Shown: positions 52,728-53,516 of the stretch, piece after piece | Numbering within the stretch: the first letter of the stretch is position 1 | Layout: each line of letters begins with the position of its first letter | From: a virus | IMG/VR virus record: IMGVR_UViG_3300008459_012190 | Span: 1 to 53,516 of that record | Strand: one strand, 5' to 3' | DNA: 53,516 nucleotides | Position numbers and translations under genes: made by a program | Notes under the pieces: generated by a model | Database searches by the model: none | The model's input: the letters and a program-made list of their open reading frames with translations, nothing else | Told to the model about the DNA's origin: nothing

Positions 52728-52740
52728 TTTTAATATATAC
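52728..52740 (+). promoter_or_regulatory. Late-type TAATATATA element
   Basis: TTTTAATATATAC, 17 bases before the ATG at 52758; consistent with late expression of the structural gene. Confidence 0.45.
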
Positions 52741-52757
52741 AATAAATAACTCTTTTT

Positions 52758-53516
52758 ATGAGTGTATATACAGTTGAAGAATTTATTGATTTCGTACAAA
52801 GTGATGTGACGGTTGGTGGTGCTCTCCCAAAAAACTTACCTGATCATGCCATAAGACAATTTATTGAAACTAGGGCTCTACCTTGGTTTTACCAGAATTA
52901 TCAATTTTCGGTTAGTAAAATGTATTATCTCATCAATAAAGAAGCATTCCAAACTGAGTTTTATACAAATTATAAATATTTGGAATTACCGTGCGAAATA
53001 CAATCTGTGACTTGGATTTACCAAGTTATGAACACTCAATTGTTACAATTGGGAATTAATGTACCAAACCTCTCTGTGAATTTGGGTGTTACAAACCAAC
53101 CCTACTTATCATCATATGTTACAACCATTGGAGAACTCGGTATGTATAAAACACTGATTGACAACATGGCTGATATGTTAAATCAAATGAACTTATATAC
53201 TGTAAAATATCATTTTAATCAACTAAGTCATAGATTGAATGTATTAACGGATGTTAGACATCATTTAGTATTAGAAGCTTACGTGAATATACCAGCCGAA
53301 AATATGTTTTCTGACACTTATTTTTTGAAATATGTAACTGCTTGGGCAAAAATGCAACAAGGTAGATTGCTTGGAATGTTTGATTTTAGTTTACCAGGTG
53401 GTGTAAAGTATAATTCCTCAGAAATGGTAACCCAAGGTAAAGAGGAAATGAAGGAGGTAGAGGAGGAAATCAAAGGAATGAGCACATCGTCATTTTTCTA
53501 CTTGGTTAAAAGGTAA
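52758..53516 (+). CDS. Virion structural protein (neck/adaptor-like)
   Basis: 252 residues, complete, ending with the last base of the window. N-terminus SVYTVEEFIDFVQSDVTVGG, then LPKNLPDHAIRQFIETRALPWFY (about 24-46), a pattern I associate with structural proteins of large phages and T4-type neck/head-completion proteins. A strand LELPCEIQSVTWIYQV lies at about 76-91, and an HHLVLEAYVNIP strand (around 171-182) precedes a helical end. The C-terminus is basic. The exact role (head-tail joining versus baseplate) cannot be read from the sequence alone. Confidence 0.45.
   Translation: MSVYTVEEFIDFVQSDVTVGGALPKNLPDHAIRQFIETRALPWFYQNYQFSVSKMYYLINKEAFQTEFYTNYKYLELPCEIQSVTWIYQVMNTQLLQLGINVPNLSVNLGVTNQPYLSSYVTTIGELGMYKTLIDNMADMLNQMNLYTVKYHFNQLSHRLNVLTDVRHHLVLEAYVNIPAENMFSDTYFLKYVTAWAKMQQGRLLGMFDFSLPGGVKYNSSEMVTQGKEEMKEVEEEIKGMSTSSFFYLVKR

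Overview
The window looks like part of a large, AT-rich, tailed-phage genome that infects a Bacteroidota (Flavobacterium/Bacteroides-like) host. The phage side rests on T4-type parts: a gp27-like hub, a gp5-like spike with the gp5 OB domain, three gp12-like collar fibres, a UvsW-type helicase, a DnaG/gp61-type primase, a gp45-like clamp, part of a family B DNA polymerase and NrdB. The host side rests on several promoters of the Bacteroidota form (TTTG, 19-20 bases, TAnnTTTG), a Bacteroidota-style lipoprotein and weak ribosome binding sites.

Layout. 1-11.7 kb is an accessory and virion-protein region: small SH3-like proteins, a fatty-acid desaturase, a lytic transglycosylase, a TM2 protein and a series of proteins that share a short N-terminal tag. 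11.7-16 kb is an operon of three paralogous fibre proteins. 16-26.3 kb is the baseplate/hub/spike operon, including a 1392-residue protein with a long repeat tail. 26.3-36.5 kb mixes helicase, ClpP, primase, HNH endonuclease, a nucleotidyltransferase-like protein, a holin-like protein and more tagged proteins. 36.5-40.2 kb is a replication/nucleotide block on the minus strand: tRNA-Leu(UAA) with a group I intron, clamp, adenylosuccinate lyase and the C-terminal part of the DNA polymerase. 40.4-51.7 kb is a single 3770-residue adhesin/fibre gene, followed by NrdB and a structural protein.

Four signals stand out. (1) The polymerase fragment is interrupted, exactly inside catalytic motif B, by a 40-base segment made of stop codons around a 10-bp hairpin with a GUAA tetraloop. 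The flanking frames join perfectly (Q-L-A-L / K-L-V-L-N-G-S-Y-G), so this is a candidate T4 gene 60-like translational bypassing element in a DNA polymerase. It lies in a locally GC-rich patch that looks like a co-conversion tract. (2) A tRNA-Leu(UAA) carries a 209-base group I intron just before the anticodon. (3) About a dozen unrelated proteins (transglycosylase, nuclease-like, HAD-like, membrane-like) share an N-terminal tag resembling the T4 capsid-targeting sequence, suggesting a cargo of internal proteins delivered with the DNA. (4) Two promoter classes are visible. Host-type promoters and a TAATATATA element both often end about 4 bases before the start codon, implying leaderless mRNAs.

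All functional calls come from reading motifs by eye; no database search was possible.
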